DNA of 64,000 nucleotides from NCBI GenBank assembly GCA_023404345.1, contig JAEYCB010000061.1:35739-99738 (forward strand), read 5' to 3'. The translations under genes and the position numbers were made by a program. The notes under the pieces are model-generated. The model did not search any database and was not told the DNA's origin. It saw only the letters and a list, made by a program, of their open reading frames with translations. This stretch comes from Bacillota bacterium. Its GTDB lineage: Bacteria > Bacillota > Clostridia > Christensenellales > Aristaeellaceae. Shown in pieces: positions 1 to 9,333 of this stretch; the first letter of the stretch is position 1; each line of letters opens with the position of its first letter.

Positions 1-203
1 TTGACCAAAGGGGACGGCTGGTGTATTCCGCCTCCACGGTAGCGCACAATCTGGGCGCGCTCAAACCCGATTGCGCCATGATTGCTGTGGCTGCCGGTGC
101 CAAGAAGGCCCAGGCTATTGCCGCGGTGATGAAAAACCGCCGCCACGCCATGCTCGTGACCGACGAGGGCGCGGCCAAGGCCATTTTGGAGGAGAACCCT
201 TAA
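1..203 (+). CDS. cggR: Central glycolytic genes regulator CggR, C-terminal end (partial)
   Basis: The reading frame is open from the left edge to a TAA at 201-203 and gives the last ~66 residues of a SorC/DeoR-type sugar-responsive repressor. The visible part contains A-V-A-A-G-A-K-K-A-Q-A-I and L-V-T-D-E-G-A-A-K-A-I-L, which match the end of the SorC effector domain. In Bacillota, CggR binds upstream of the glycolytic operon and is released by fructose-1,6-bisphosphate. Its position 74 bases before pgk fits that role. The DNA-binding half lies outside the window, so the CggR name rests on the short tail plus context. No gap gene follows, unlike the usual cggR-gap-pgk order. Confidence 0.75.
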   Translation, partial: DQRGRLVYSASTVAHNLGALKPDCAMIAVAAGAKKAQAIAAVMKNRRHAMLVTDEGAAKAILEENP

Positions 204-277
204 CAACGCTTGCACGCCCGGAAACGGGTTTTGCAATACCAACACAACGAATTTACCAGGACGGAGGAGTGTACGTT

Positions 278-1468
278 ATGGCGAAGAAAACCATCGAGGA
301 CATTCAGGTCAAAGGCAAGAAAGTGCTTGTTCGCTGCGATTTTAACGTGCCCATGGATGAAAACAAGGTTATCACCGACGAAAACCGCCTGCGCGGTGCG
401 CTGCCCACCATCAAGTATCTGATGGAGCATGGCGCGAAAGTGATCCTGTGCTCCCACCTGGGCCGTCCCAAGGGCGAATTCAACATGAAGTATTCCCTCA
501 AGCCCGTCGCCAAGCGTCTTAGCGAAATGCTGGGCGTGGAAGTGAAGATGGCAGAGGATGTGATCGGCCCCTCCGCCAAGGAGCTGGCTGCCGGCCTCAA
601 GGACGGCGATGTGATGCTGCTTGAAAACGTCCGCTTCCATAAGGAAGAGGAAAAGAACGATCCCGAGTTTGCCAAGGAGCTGGCTTCCCTGGCCGAAATG
701 TACGTCAACGATGCCTTTGGCACCGCGCACCGCGCGCATGCCTCCACTGAGGGCGTGACCCATTATCTGACCCCCTCCGTGGCCGGCTACCTGATCGGCA
801 AGGAACTGAGCATCATGGGCAAGGCCCTGGAGGACCCGGCCCGTCCCTTCGTCGCGATTCTGGGTGGCGCGAAGGTGTCCGATAAGATCGGCGTAATCAA
901 CAACCTGCTGGAAAAGGTCGATACCCTGATTATCGGCGGCGGCATGAGCTACACCTTCCAGAAGGCCCTGGGGCTTCGCATCGGCAAGAGCCTGTGTGAA
1001 AACGACAAGATCGAGCTGGCCAAGGAACTGATGGCCAAGGCCAAGGAAAAGGGCGTCAAGCTCCTCCTGCCTGTGGATAATGTGTGTGGCGACAGCTTCA
1101 GCAACGATGCCAACCGGATTACCGTGGCCGCTAAGGACGGTATCCCGGATGATTATGAGGGCATGGATATCGGACCCGAAACCGCAAAGATCTATGCCGA
1201 TGTGGTCCGCGAGGCGGGCACCGTGGTGTGGAATGGCCCCATGGGCGTGTTCGAGTTTGAAAACTTCGCCGTGGGCACCCGCGCTGTGGCCAAGGCCATG
1301 AGCGAGTGCAAGGGCGTAACCATCATCGGCGGCGGCGACAGCGCGGCTGCGGTTGAGCAGATGGGATATGCCGACAAGGTGACGCACGTGTCTACCGGCG
1401 GCGGCGCGAGCATGGAATTCCTCGAGGGCAAGACCCTTCCCGGCGTTGCCGCGCTCAACGACAAGTAA
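278..1468 (+). CDS. pgk: Phosphoglycerate kinase
   Basis: A 396-residue cytoplasmic enzyme that transfers phosphate between 1,3-bisphosphoglycerate and ADP in glycolysis. The length is typical of the family. Visible signatures are V-R-C-D-F-N-V-P near residue 18, S-H-L-G-R-P-K-G near residue 61 and the nucleotide-binding G-G-G-D-S-A-A-A near the C-terminus. The frame is open further upstream, but the ATG at 278 is preceded by GGAGGAG at 263-269 and starts exactly at the conserved N-terminus. It is followed after 130 bases by tpiA and then gpmI, a glycolytic operon probably controlled by the upstream CggR. Confidence 0.97.
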   Translation: MAKKTIEDIQVKGKKVLVRCDFNVPMDENKVITDENRLRGALPTIKYLMEHGAKVILCSHLGRPKGEFNMKYSLKPVAKRLSEMLGVEVKMAEDVIGPSAKELAAGLKDGDVMLLENVRFHKEEEKNDPEFAKELASLAEMYVNDAFGTAHRAHASTEGVTHYLTPSVAGYLIGKELSIMGKALEDPARPFVAILGGAKVSDKIGVINNLLEKVDTLIIGGGMSYTFQKALGLRIGKSLCENDKIELAKELMAKAKEKGVKLLLPVDNVCGDSFSNDANRITVAAKDGIPDDYEGMDIGPETAKIYADVVREAGTVVWNGPMGVFEFENFAVGTRAVAKAMSECKGVTIIGGGDSAAAVEQMGYADKVTHVSTGGGASMEFLEGKTLPGVAALNDK

Positions 1469-1478
1469 GATCTTTTCC

Positions 1479-1510
1479 GTTGCGCAGGCCATCAAACCGG
1501 CCTGCGCAAC
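1479..1510 (+). other. Perfect 12-bp hairpin between pgk and tpiA
   Basis: GTTGCGCAGGCC at 1479-1490 is the exact reverse complement of 1499-1510, with an 8-base loop. No T-run follows, so it is not a standard intrinsic terminator. An mRNA-stabilising or processing element that sets different pgk and tpiA transcript levels is more likely. Confidence 0.6.
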
Positions 1511-1598
1511 GTTTGCTCGCCGCAAAGCGGTTTCATGCGCTTCAAAAGTGGTTAAATTTAAGATGTAAGCGAATGATTTTCAAAGAGAGGTACAAACC

Positions 1599-2351
<753 letters not shown>

Positions 2352-2378
2352 CCAGATAAGAAGGAGCAGCTAAACCAT

Positions 2379-3926
2379 ATGCAAAAAACCATGACGGCCC
2401 TTATCATCATGGACGGCTTCGGCATCAATCCCGCTCATGAGGGCAACGCGATCTATCAGCAGGGCACGCCCAGGCTGGATGCGCTCATGGCCCGCTACCC
2501 GCATACCCAGATTGGCGCCAGCGGCATGGACGTGGGTCTGCCTGACGGCCAGATGGGCAACAGCGAGGTCGGCCACCTCAACATCGGCGCGGGCCGTATC
2601 GTCTATCAGGAGTTGACCCGCATCACCAAGGACATTCAGGATGGAACCTTCTTTGAGAAGGCGCCGCTGGTCCACGCCATGGATACGGCAAAAGAAACTG
2701 GCAAGAGCGTGCACCTCATGGGCCTTGTCAGCGACGGCGGTGTACACAGCCACAATACGCACCTGTACGCCCTTTTGGAGATGTGCAAGCGCCGCGGCGT
2801 GAAGAATGTGTATGTGCATTGCTTCCTGGATGGACGCGATGTGCCGCCCACCAGCGGCATCGACTACGTGCGCGAGCTTCAGGCCAAGCAGGACGAGATT
2901 GGCGTGGGCAAAATTGCCACCGTGATGGGCCGCTACTGGGCCATGGACCGCGACAACCTGTGGGATCGTGTGCAAAAGGCCTATGACGCCATGGTGCTGG
3001 GCCAGGGCCAGGCGACGGCAGAAAATGCCGTACAGGCTGTGGAGCAGAGCTATGCCAAGGAAGAGACGGACGAGTTTGTAAAGCCCACCGTGGTGCTGGA
3101 AAACGGTCAGCCTGTGGCCACCATCGGCGAGGGCGACAGCGTGATTTTCTTCAACTTCCGTCCTGACCGTGCCCGCCAGCTCACCCGTACCTTCATTCAG
3201 CCCGACTTCAACGGCTTCCCGCGCGGCAAGGGCTATTTCCATGTGAACTTCGTCAGCATGACGCAGTATGACGAAACCTTTACCGGGCTTGAGGTGGTCA
3301 ATCCGCCGGAGACGCTCGAAAATACTTTGGGCGAATACCTTTCCAAGCTGGGCAAGACGCAGCTGCGCATTGCGGAAACCCAGAAGTACGCGCATGTCAC
3401 CTTCTTCTTTAACGGTGGCGTCGAAAAGCCCAACGAGGGTGAGGACCGAGTGCTGATTCCCTCCTCCAAGGTGGCCACCTTCGACATGAAGCCTGAAATG
3501 TCCGCCTATGAGATCACGGACAAGGCGATCGAGCTCATCAATGAAAAGAAGTACGACGTGATGATTCTCAACTTCGCCAACTGCGATATGGTGGGCCACA
3601 CCGGCGTGATGGAAGCGGCCATGAAGGCCGTCGCCGCCGTGGACGAGTGCGTGGATCGCGTGGTCAAGGCTGTTCTGGACAACGGTGGCCGTGTCTTTGT
3701 CACGGCTGATCACGGCAACGCCGACCAGATGGTGGACCCCGAAACGGGCGAGCCCTTTACCGCGCACACCACCAACCCCGTGCCCTTCATCGCCGTGGGA
3801 CCGGAAATGGTGGGCAAGACCTTGCGCGAAGGTGGCCGTCTGGCCGATATCGCACCCACGATGCTGCATAGCATGGGCATTCCTGTGCCTGCTGAAATGA
3901 CGGGCAAGTCGCTCATCGTGGAATAA
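2379..3926 (+). CDS. gpmI: 2,3-bisphosphoglycerate-independent phosphoglycerate mutase
   Basis: A 515-residue, metal-dependent cytoplasmic mutase that converts 3- to 2-phosphoglycerate without a bisphosphoglycerate cofactor. It belongs to the alkaline-phosphatase superfamily. Visible are the first metal ligand in I-I-M-D-G-F-G, the phospho-accepting Ser62 in Q-M-G-N-S-E-V-G-H, and the metal-binding T-A-D-H-G-N-A-D near the C-terminus. Length is normal for the family. AAGGAG at 2361-2366 precedes the ATG. It is the last gene of the operon and is closed by the terminator at 3936-3975. Enolase, which often follows, is absent here. Confidence 0.96.
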   Translation: MQKTMTALIIMDGFGINPAHEGNAIYQQGTPRLDALMARYPHTQIGASGMDVGLPDGQMGNSEVGHLNIGAGRIVYQELTRITKDIQDGTFFEKAPLVHAMDTAKETGKSVHLMGLVSDGGVHSHNTHLYALLEMCKRRGVKNVYVHCFLDGRDVPPTSGIDYVRELQAKQDEIGVGKIATVMGRYWAMDRDNLWDRVQKAYDAMVLGQGQATAENAVQAVEQSYAKEETDEFVKPTVVLENGQPVATIGEGDSVIFFNFRPDRARQLTRTFIQPDFNGFPRGKGYFHVNFVSMTQYDETFTGLEVVNPPETLENTLGEYLSKLGKTQLRIAETQKYAHVTFFFNGGVEKPNEGEDRVLIPSSKVATFDMKPEMSAYEITDKAIELINEKKYDVMILNFANCDMVGHTGVMEAAMKAVAAVDECVDRVVKAVLDNGGRVFVTADHGNADQMVDPETGEPFTAHTTNPVPFIAVGPEMVGKTLREGGRLADIAPTMLHSMGIPVPAEMTGKSLIVE

Positions 3927-3935
3927 TCCATTTGC

Positions 3936-3975
3936 AAAAACCGCCCTGGTGCGATATGCACCGGGGCGGTTTTCG
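3936..3975. terminator. Bidirectional intrinsic terminator after gpmI
   Basis: A 16-bp stem containing AAAACCGCCC and GGGCGGTTTT, with only G-T wobbles and a short GATAT loop. A T-run lies on either side, so it can stop gpmI transcripts from the left and those of the converging methyltransferase gene from the right. Confidence 0.85.
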
Positions 3976-4015
3976 TTTGCTATGCGATCGGTCAGAACGT
4001 TGGAAGGTGGGCTGC

Positions 4016-4705
4016 TCAGCTTTTTCTGGCTCTCACGATGATAATCTCTGGAATTTCAGGATTGCGGTAGTATGCCTCCAAGAAGCCATCAATAACAAAA
4101 CCAGCGGCGAAGCAACACCGGAAGATCTCCTGCATGGAGCGATGGTAATAGCGCTGCTTGCAGGGTTGGCCTGCAATGGCTTCGCCAAAGTAAGCGTGCT
4201 CTGTTTTATATTGATTTGTCAGCGTAACAAAACAGGGATGTTGGGTTGCAAATACAAAAATTCCCTTGTCCACCAGCAGCCTTTGCATCGCCTGAAACAA
4301 CGGATCAATGTTGGAAATATCCATAAGAGCCATGCAGGAGACCGCTTTGGTGAAAAGTACCATCCTTTTGAGCGAAAGCAGGCTTTCCAGATGGGACGCA
4401 TCCGCCACGCAAAACTCGATGTTTTCCTGAAAACGATTTTGGCGTTTCCGGGCCAGCGCAATCATGGAGGGGCTTTGATCAAAAGCCAGAACCCTGGCTC
4501 CCCGTTCAGCCATAAAGGCTGAGTAATTGCCGTTCCCACAGGCGATATCAATAATAAAGTCCCCTGCCTGAGGAGAGAGGAGCCCCGTTACGCCGGGACG
4601 GACGACCTCCCTGTGAAACAGGTTGGAATCATCGCCCATACAAGCGTCCCAGAAGGCCGCATTTGTCTCCCCTATACCAAGATCGTCTGGGGGATAATCC
4701 ATCAT
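4016..4705 (-). CDS. Class I SAM-dependent methyltransferase
   Basis: About 229 residues with a Rossmann-type methyltransferase fold. Motif I is D-I-A-C-G-N-G-N-Y at about residues 53-61. The acidic end of strand 2 is in V-L-A-F-D-Q-S, and a D-A-S-H motif follows. The frame contains an earlier Met five codons upstream, but that codon overlaps the GGAGG that serves the ATG at 4705, so the later start is preferred. The substrate cannot be deduced. The family includes small-molecule, lipid-quinone and RNA methylases. It stands alone between two convergent or tandem units and is transcribed opposite to gpmI. Confidence 0.8.
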   Translation of the reverse strand: MMDYPPDDLGIGETNAAFWDACMGDDSNLFHREVVRPGVTGLLSPQAGDFIIDIACGNGNYSAFMAERGARVLAFDQSPSMIALARKRQNRFQENIEFCVADASHLESLLSLKRMVLFTKAVSCMALMDISNIDPLFQAMQRLLVDKGIFVFATQHPCFVTLTNQYKTEHAYFGEAIAGQPCKQRYYHRSMQEIFRCCFAAGFVIDGFLEAYYRNPEIPEIIIVRARKS

Positions 4706-4758
4706 AAGGCGTTCCTCCATGTGTGATTTATGAAGTTTTCCGAAATAAAGGGCCAGAG

Positions 4759-6081
4759 CTATTGCGCGGGAGAAACCGGCGTCCCCTCCATCACATCATT
4801 GACAAGCGTAAAGCAGCGTTCCATCACGCCACGCTGGGTATCGTCCACATAGTCGGGATAGGTCTTTCCGTCGTTGAGGATGACGCGATAGCGCGTAACG
4901 TCGTCCTCCTTGCCGCGCCAGGAATAGGTGGGCGTATAGCTCAAGTTGTCAAACGCCACGCATCCGGTGACAGGATCGTACACTACGTCGGATTTTAGCA
5001 GAATGCTGGCCAGGGTGGTCCGTTTCTCGCGGTCATAGGTGAACAGGTTGCCCAGTGAGTAGGCGCACAGCACAGGGTGATATTTGCCGTCGCCACGCTC
5101 GGCGGTGAGAATTTCCACTGTTTGCAGTGTACCGGGATGCGTGCCCAAAATGATATCGGCACCCGCGTCCGCAATTCCCTGAGCCAGCTCTTTCTGGGTG
5201 CTGGTGGGGGATGTGGCGCCAACCTTTCCCCAACACAGGGATACTACAATCACCTTGGCGCCTGCCTGGCGCGCCTTGGCAATATCGGCGGTGATTACCG
5301 GCAGTTGCTGGGCGGCAATAGCATAAGCCTGCTCCTCGTCGGTGGTCTGGCGCTTGCCGGAAGAGGTCAGCTCATTTTGATAGCTGAGCAATGCCACACA
5401 AATGCCGTTCACATCCAATAGCGTAAGGCTGTCGCGCTCCTGCTGGGAGGCATACACGCCATAAGGAGTCATCCCGGCAGCGGAAACAGCCTGCTGGGTC
5501 TCAACAAGCCCCGAGATGCCGCCGTTAAGCGCGCCGTAATATCCCAGGCACAGCGCGTTCACACCCGTTTCGCGAAGCGGCGCAAGCACGTCGGTGGGAA
5601 TATTGGAATCACTCAACTTTGCGCTGGGAATCACGTTGTTTTCCAGTGTGGCGATACTCAGGTCGGCCGACAGGTCGCCCGTCAGGTCATCAAAAAGAAT
5701 ATCGAAGCGATATGTGCCATCATCCGTAAGGGCCTTTTGTACATTGGAATTGATCTGAATGCTGCCGGCAGCACACAGCGAAAAGCGTTGCTCGGGAGGG
5801 TCGGTCGGTGCAGCGGGCGTGGGGGTGGCGGTGGCCAAGTCGGATGGGGGAAGCACAGAGGCCTTTGGCGTAGGTCCCACCAGGGACGCACCGGAAGCGG
5901 CAATCTGGGACAGGGATTGATCAATAGCCACTGCCAGCTCAGCTGCGTTGGTGCGTACATCGGTTACGCCCGTCAGTCTGGGAAGCAGCGCACAAAAGCC
6001 TCCCAATACCACGATTGTCAAAAGGAGCATTACGACGGTCCCCAGTGAAACCCCCCGTTTTGAACGCCTGCGCCGGCTCAT
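4759..6081 (-). CDS. CapA-like membrane protein, probably a pseudo-metallophosphatase
   Basis: A 440-residue protein with an Arg/Lys-rich N-terminus, one membrane segment at about residues 12-33, a Pro/Thr/Ala-rich linker, then a domain with the layout of CapA/PgsA proteins of poly-gamma-glutamate capsule synthesis. The family's metal-ligand motifs are replaced: G-D is A-G-S, N-L-E is T-L-E, N-N-H is G-Y-Y, H-W-G is C-W-G, and only T-H-P-G resembles the last H-x-P-H. It may therefore bind rather than cleave a ligand. The start at 6081 has AAGGAGG in front; an upstream Met in frame lacks such a site. No capBC partners are nearby. Confidence 0.7.
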   Translation of the reverse strand: MSRRRRSKRGVSLGTVVMLLLTIVVLGGFCALLPRLTGVTDVRTNAAELAVAIDQSLSQIAASGASLVGPTPKASVLPPSDLATATPTPAAPTDPPEQRFSLCAAGSIQINSNVQKALTDDGTYRFDILFDDLTGDLSADLSIATLENNVIPSAKLSDSNIPTDVLAPLRETGVNALCLGYYGALNGGISGLVETQQAVSAAGMTPYGVYASQQERDSLTLLDVNGICVALLSYQNELTSSGKRQTTDEEQAYAIAAQQLPVITADIAKARQAGAKVIVVSLCWGKVGATSPTSTQKELAQGIADAGADIILGTHPGTLQTVEILTAERGDGKYHPVLCAYSLGNLFTYDREKRTTLASILLKSDVVYDPVTGCVAFDNLSYTPTYSWRGKEDDVTRYRVILNDGKTYPDYVDDTQRGVMERCFTLVNDVMEGTPVSPAQ

Positions 6082-6216
6082 GGAAAGCCTCCTTCCCGTT
6101 GCTTCTGAAACAAAAACGCCGCAGCCACAGATCATGGTCTGTAGAGGGCTTGACCAATGGATGAAGCAATGATATCATAAACAACAACCGATATGCAAGT
6201 TTAAGGAGTGACGGCC

Positions 6217-7020
6217 ATGAAGATCAGTTTTTCCACCTTGGGCTGTCCGCGCTGGAGCTGGCGGGAGATTTTGGCGACCGCCTGTGACCTGGGATACGGC
6301 GGCGTGGAGGTACGCGGCGTCGGAAACGATATCTCGGTTCCCAGCATTCCCGCCTTTTCCGATGAAAACCTTGAAAAAACCAAGGCGGAGCTTGCCCGAT
6401 TGAACCTGACCATTCCCTGCCTGGACAGCGATTGCTGCATTCACCTGCGCGAAACGGAACAGACCACCAGCGAGGAAATCCGTGCATATATCCACCTGGC
6501 GCAAAAGCTGGGCGTGCCCTATGTGCGCGTGATGGCTACCGCGCCTGTGCCCCAGCCCGTGGGCACGGTGGATGAGGGCTATGTGCAGCACCGCGCGGTG
6601 GAGATGGGGCATTATGCGCTGGAACACGGTGTGAAAATGCTGATCGAAACCAACGGCGTATGGAGCGACAGCGAAAAGCTGGCGCGGCTGATGAGCACCA
6701 TCAGCTGCGAAGGCGTAGGTGTGCTGTGGGATGTGCATCATCCCTATCGCTTTATGCATGAAAAGCCTGAAATCACCTATCAAAACCTGCGTCCCTGGCT
6801 GTGTCATACCCACTTCAAGGACAGCAACGCCACCGCGGACGGTTACCGCTATGCGCTTCCTGGCTTTGGCGATGTGCCGCTGGAAGAAACCGTGGGTGTA
6901 CTCAAAGACGGAGGCTACGACGGTTACTATTCCCTTGAATGGGTAAAGCGCTGGGACACTACGCTGGAGGAGCCGGGCATCGTGTTTGCTCACTTCGCCA
7001 ACTACATGCGCACGCTCTGA
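6217..7020 (+). CDS. Sugar phosphate isomerase/epimerase-like TIM-barrel protein
   Basis: A 267-residue member of the xylose-isomerase-like TIM-barrel family (AP endonuclease 2 superfamily). Visible are the N-terminal F-S-T-L-G-C-P-R-W, the Y-G-G-V-E-V-R segment, and the metal-site regions I-E-T-N-G-V, W-D-V-H-H-P-Y and C-H-T-H-F-K-D, ending with Y-S-L-E-W. Such proteins isomerise or epimerise sugars or inositol derivatives; the actual substrate is not evident. The ATG at 6217 follows AAGGAG at 6203-6208, and a GTG that overlaps that site is rejected. It is a single gene, transcribed divergently from the CapA-like gene. Confidence 0.8.
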   Translation: MKISFSTLGCPRWSWREILATACDLGYGGVEVRGVGNDISVPSIPAFSDENLEKTKAELARLNLTIPCLDSDCCIHLRETEQTTSEEIRAYIHLAQKLGVPYVRVMATAPVPQPVGTVDEGYVQHRAVEMGHYALEHGVKMLIETNGVWSDSEKLARLMSTISCEGVGVLWDVHHPYRFMHEKPEITYQNLRPWLCHTHFKDSNATADGYRYALPGFGDVPLEETVGVLKDGGYDGYYSLEWVKRWDTTLEEPGIVFAHFANYMRTL

Positions 7021-7092
7021 CGGCGTTTTTGCCGGCAGGCTTTAGGGGTGGTTGCCATTGGGCGGCTGCCCCTTTCTAATGCGTCTGGTTGT

Positions 7093-7132
7093 CGAACATA
7101 CGTTTGACAACCATGTGCAAAACCTGTATCAT
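7093..7132 (+). promoter_or_regulatory. SOS (LexA) box and promoter of ruvCAB-queA
   Basis: CGAACATACGTTTG at 7093-7106 fits the Gram-positive LexA consensus CGAAC-N4-GTTYG. It overlaps a perfect -35 TTGACA (7104-7109), which is followed 17 bases later by TATCAT (7127-7132). LexA bound here would block the promoter until DNA damage. Confidence 0.8.
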
Positions 7133-7156
7133 AGCATGGACAAGGAGGCGTGGCGC

Positions 7157-7651
7157 ATGATCATTTTGGGTGTGGACCCCGGTTTGGCCACGCTTGGCTG
7201 GGGCGTGATCGAGGCGGAGCGGGGGACACAGCGCCTGGTGGATTATGGCTGCATTTTAACCACCCCGCAGCAGTCCTTTCCCGACCGCCTTCGCCAGATC
7301 GGACGTGATATGCGCGCCTTGCTCAGCCAGTACCGTCCGGATGAGATTGCTTTTGAGGAATTGTTCTTTGCGCGCAATGTAACCACGGCGCTTACCGTGG
7401 GGGCGGCAAGGGGTGTGAGTCTGGCTGCCTGTGCCGAGTATACCGACCGGCTGTACGAATACACGCCCATGCAGGTGAAACAGGCCATCGTAGGCTACGG
7501 CAAGGCCGAAAAGCAGCAAGTGCAGCAGATGGTGAAGCTGCTTTTGCATATGCAGGATATCGCCCGCCCGGATGATGCGGCGGACGCTATTGCCATCGCG
7601 CTGACCCATGCCGCGACGGGGCCCGCGCGCGAGCAGTTTAAAATGAAGTGA
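7157..7651 (+). CDS. ruvC: Holliday junction endonuclease RuvC
   Basis: A 164-residue resolvase that cuts Holliday junctions during recombinational repair. The acidic active site is complete: Asp7 in L-G-V-D-P-G, a Glu in A-F-E-E-L-F-F, and the C-terminal pair in P-D-D-A-A-D-A. The ATG at 7157 follows CAAGGAGG at 7141-7148. The frame stays open 105 bases upstream, but that part covers the LexA box and promoter. It is the first gene of ruvC-ruvA-ruvB-queA, with a 9-base gap to ruvA. Confidence 0.95.
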   Translation: MIILGVDPGLATLGWGVIEAERGTQRLVDYGCILTTPQQSFPDRLRQIGRDMRALLSQYRPDEIAFEELFFARNVTTALTVGAARGVSLAACAEYTDRLYEYTPMQVKQAIVGYGKAEKQQVQQMVKLLLHMQDIARPDDAADAIAIALTHAATGPAREQFKMK

Positions 7652-7660
7652 GGCGCTGAC

Positions 7661-8284
7661 ATGATCGCAATGGTAAAGGGCACTCTGATGGAAAAAAGCG
7701 AGGGCGAGGCCGTTGTGATGACCGGCGGCGGACTTGGCCTGCGTGTGATGTGCAGCATGAATACGTTGGCTGCCTTGCCGGCCGCCGGACAGGAATGCAC
7801 GCTGTATACCTTCATGAACGTGCGTGAGGATGCTTTGGAGCTCTTTGGGTTTTGTCAGAAGGAAGAACGCGACATGTTCAAGCGCCTGACCTCCGTCAGC
7901 GGCATCGGTCCAAGGAGTGCGCTGGGCGTGCTGGGCAGTATGCCGCTGGCTGATCTTCGCCTGGCCATCCTTACCGGAGATGCCGCGGCGCTGTCCCGGG
8001 CGCCGGGTATTGGAAAGAAAACGGCACAGCGCATTAGCCTGGAACTTAAGGACAAGCTGGCGCAGGATGCGCTTTCGGGCGCGGCAGGGCTGGATGATGC
8101 AGCCTTCGCCATTGAGCCCGACGCGCCCGCGCAGGATGCACTGGGCGAAGCGCTGCTGGCCCTCAAGTCGCTCGGATATACGCCGCAGGAGGCAGCCGCA
8201 GCGCTCAAGGGCGTAAAGGGACAGGCGGAAACGCCGGATGAGCTGATCAAGCTGGCCCTTCGCCGCATGGCGCAAAACATGTGA
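7661..8284 (+). CDS. ruvA: Holliday junction branch migration protein RuvA
   Basis: A 207-residue DNA-binding subunit that tetramerises on four-way junctions and loads RuvB. Visible are the N-terminal OB-fold, the helix-hairpin-helix signatures S-V-S-G-I-G-P-R and A-P-G-I-G-K-K-T-A, then a variable linker and a C-terminal domain III (A-L-K-S-L-G-Y-T) that contacts RuvB. Length is normal. It lies between ruvC and ruvB and presumably shares SOS control. Confidence 0.95.
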   Translation: MIAMVKGTLMEKSEGEAVVMTGGGLGLRVMCSMNTLAALPAAGQECTLYTFMNVREDALELFGFCQKEERDMFKRLTSVSGIGPRSALGVLGSMPLADLRLAILTGDAAALSRAPGIGKKTAQRISLELKDKLAQDALSGAAGLDDAAFAIEPDAPAQDALGEALLALKSLGYTPQEAAAALKGVKGQAETPDELIKLALRRMAQNM

Positions 8285-8304
8285 TTTGGAAGAGAGGATA
8301 GAGC

Positions 8305-9333
8305 ATGGACGACCGCATCGTTTCCACGGGCTTCCGGCAGGGTGAGGATGAGCAGGAGCAGAGCCTGCGCCCCAAAACCCTTCGGGAATATATCGGTCAG
8401 GAGGCCGTGAAGCGGAATCTGCATATCTCCATTGAGGCGGCGCTCAAGCGGCATGAACCGCTGGACCATCTGCTGCTTTACGGCCCCCCTGGCCTTGGTA
8501 AAACCACGCTGGCAGGCATTATCGCCGCTGAAATGGGTCAGAACATCCGCATCACCAGCGGCCCCGCCATCGAAAAGGCGGGCGATTTGGCAAGTATCCT
8601 GACCAATTTAAGCAGCGGCGACGTGCTCTTCATTGATGAGATTCACCGCCTGAGCCGCTCCGTGGAGGAAGTGCTCTATCCCGCTATGGAGGACTACGCG
8701 CTGGATATCATGATCGGCAAGGGGCCTACGGCGCGAAGCATCCGCCTGGACCTTCCGCGCTTTACGCTGGTTGGAGCCACCACACGGGCAGGCCTTTTGA
8801 GCGCGCCCCTGCGCGATCGCTTCGGCATCCTGTTCCGGTTGGAGATGTATTCGCCTGAAGAGCTTGCGGCCATTGTGCGGCGCAGCGCGGGCATTCTGAA
8901 CGTGCGCGCGGATGACGAGGGCATTCTGGAAATCGCCCGACGCAGCCGTGGCACGCCGCGTATTGCCAACCGGATGCTTCGCCGCGTGCGCGACTTCGCC
9001 CAGATTCGGGCGGGCGGTGTGATTACGCTTGAGGTGGCCCGCCAGGGCATGGACCTTTTGGATGTGGACGAGCTGGGGCTGGAAAAGCTGGACCGCGCCA
9101 TGCTGGAAACCATGATCGACAAATTCGCGGGCGGGCCGGTGGGTTTGGAAACCCTGAGCGCCATGACGGGCGAGGACGCCTCTACTATCGAAGATGTGTA
9201 CGAGCCGTACCTGATGCAGCTGGGCTTTCTCACACGCACGCCCAGAGGCCGCGTGGTCATGCCCGCTGCTTATGAACATCTGGGCCGTAAGATACAGACG
9301 CCGCCTGATGAGGGGGAACAGCTGAAGATATGA
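8305..9333 (+). CDS. ruvB: Holliday junction branch migration ATPase RuvB
   Basis: A 342-residue AAA+ motor that drives branch migration with RuvA. The Walker A motif G-P-P-G-L-G-K-T-T is at about residues 60-68, Walker B L-F-I-D-E-I-H-R near 108-115, and the sensor/arginine-finger stretch G-A-T-T-R-A-G-L-L-S-A-P-L-R-D-R-F follows. The C-terminal winged-helix domain ends with the conserved R-T-P-R-G-R-V. Its last codons overlap the queA start by four bases (ATGA), suggesting translational coupling. Confidence 0.97.
   Translation: MDDRIVSTGFRQGEDEQEQSLRPKTLREYIGQEAVKRNLHISIEAALKRHEPLDHLLLYGPPGLGKTTLAGIIAAEMGQNIRITSGPAIEKAGDLASILTNLSSGDVLFIDEIHRLSRSVEEVLYPAMEDYALDIMIGKGPTARSIRLDLPRFTLVGATTRAGLLSAPLRDRFGILFRLEMYSPEELAAIVRRSAGILNVRADDEGILEIARRSRGTPRIANRMLRRVRDFAQIRAGGVITLEVARQGMDLLDVDELGLEKLDRAMLETMIDKFAGGPVGLETLSAMTGEDASTIEDVYEPYLMQLGFLTRTPRGRVVMPAAYEHLGRKIQTPPDEGEQLKI

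Noticed and set aside
200..1525. A 441-codon open frame on the minus strand opposite pgk
   Set aside because: Its translation is rich in His, Gly and Ala without family features, and pgk on the other strand is certain. It is a codon-bias shadow.
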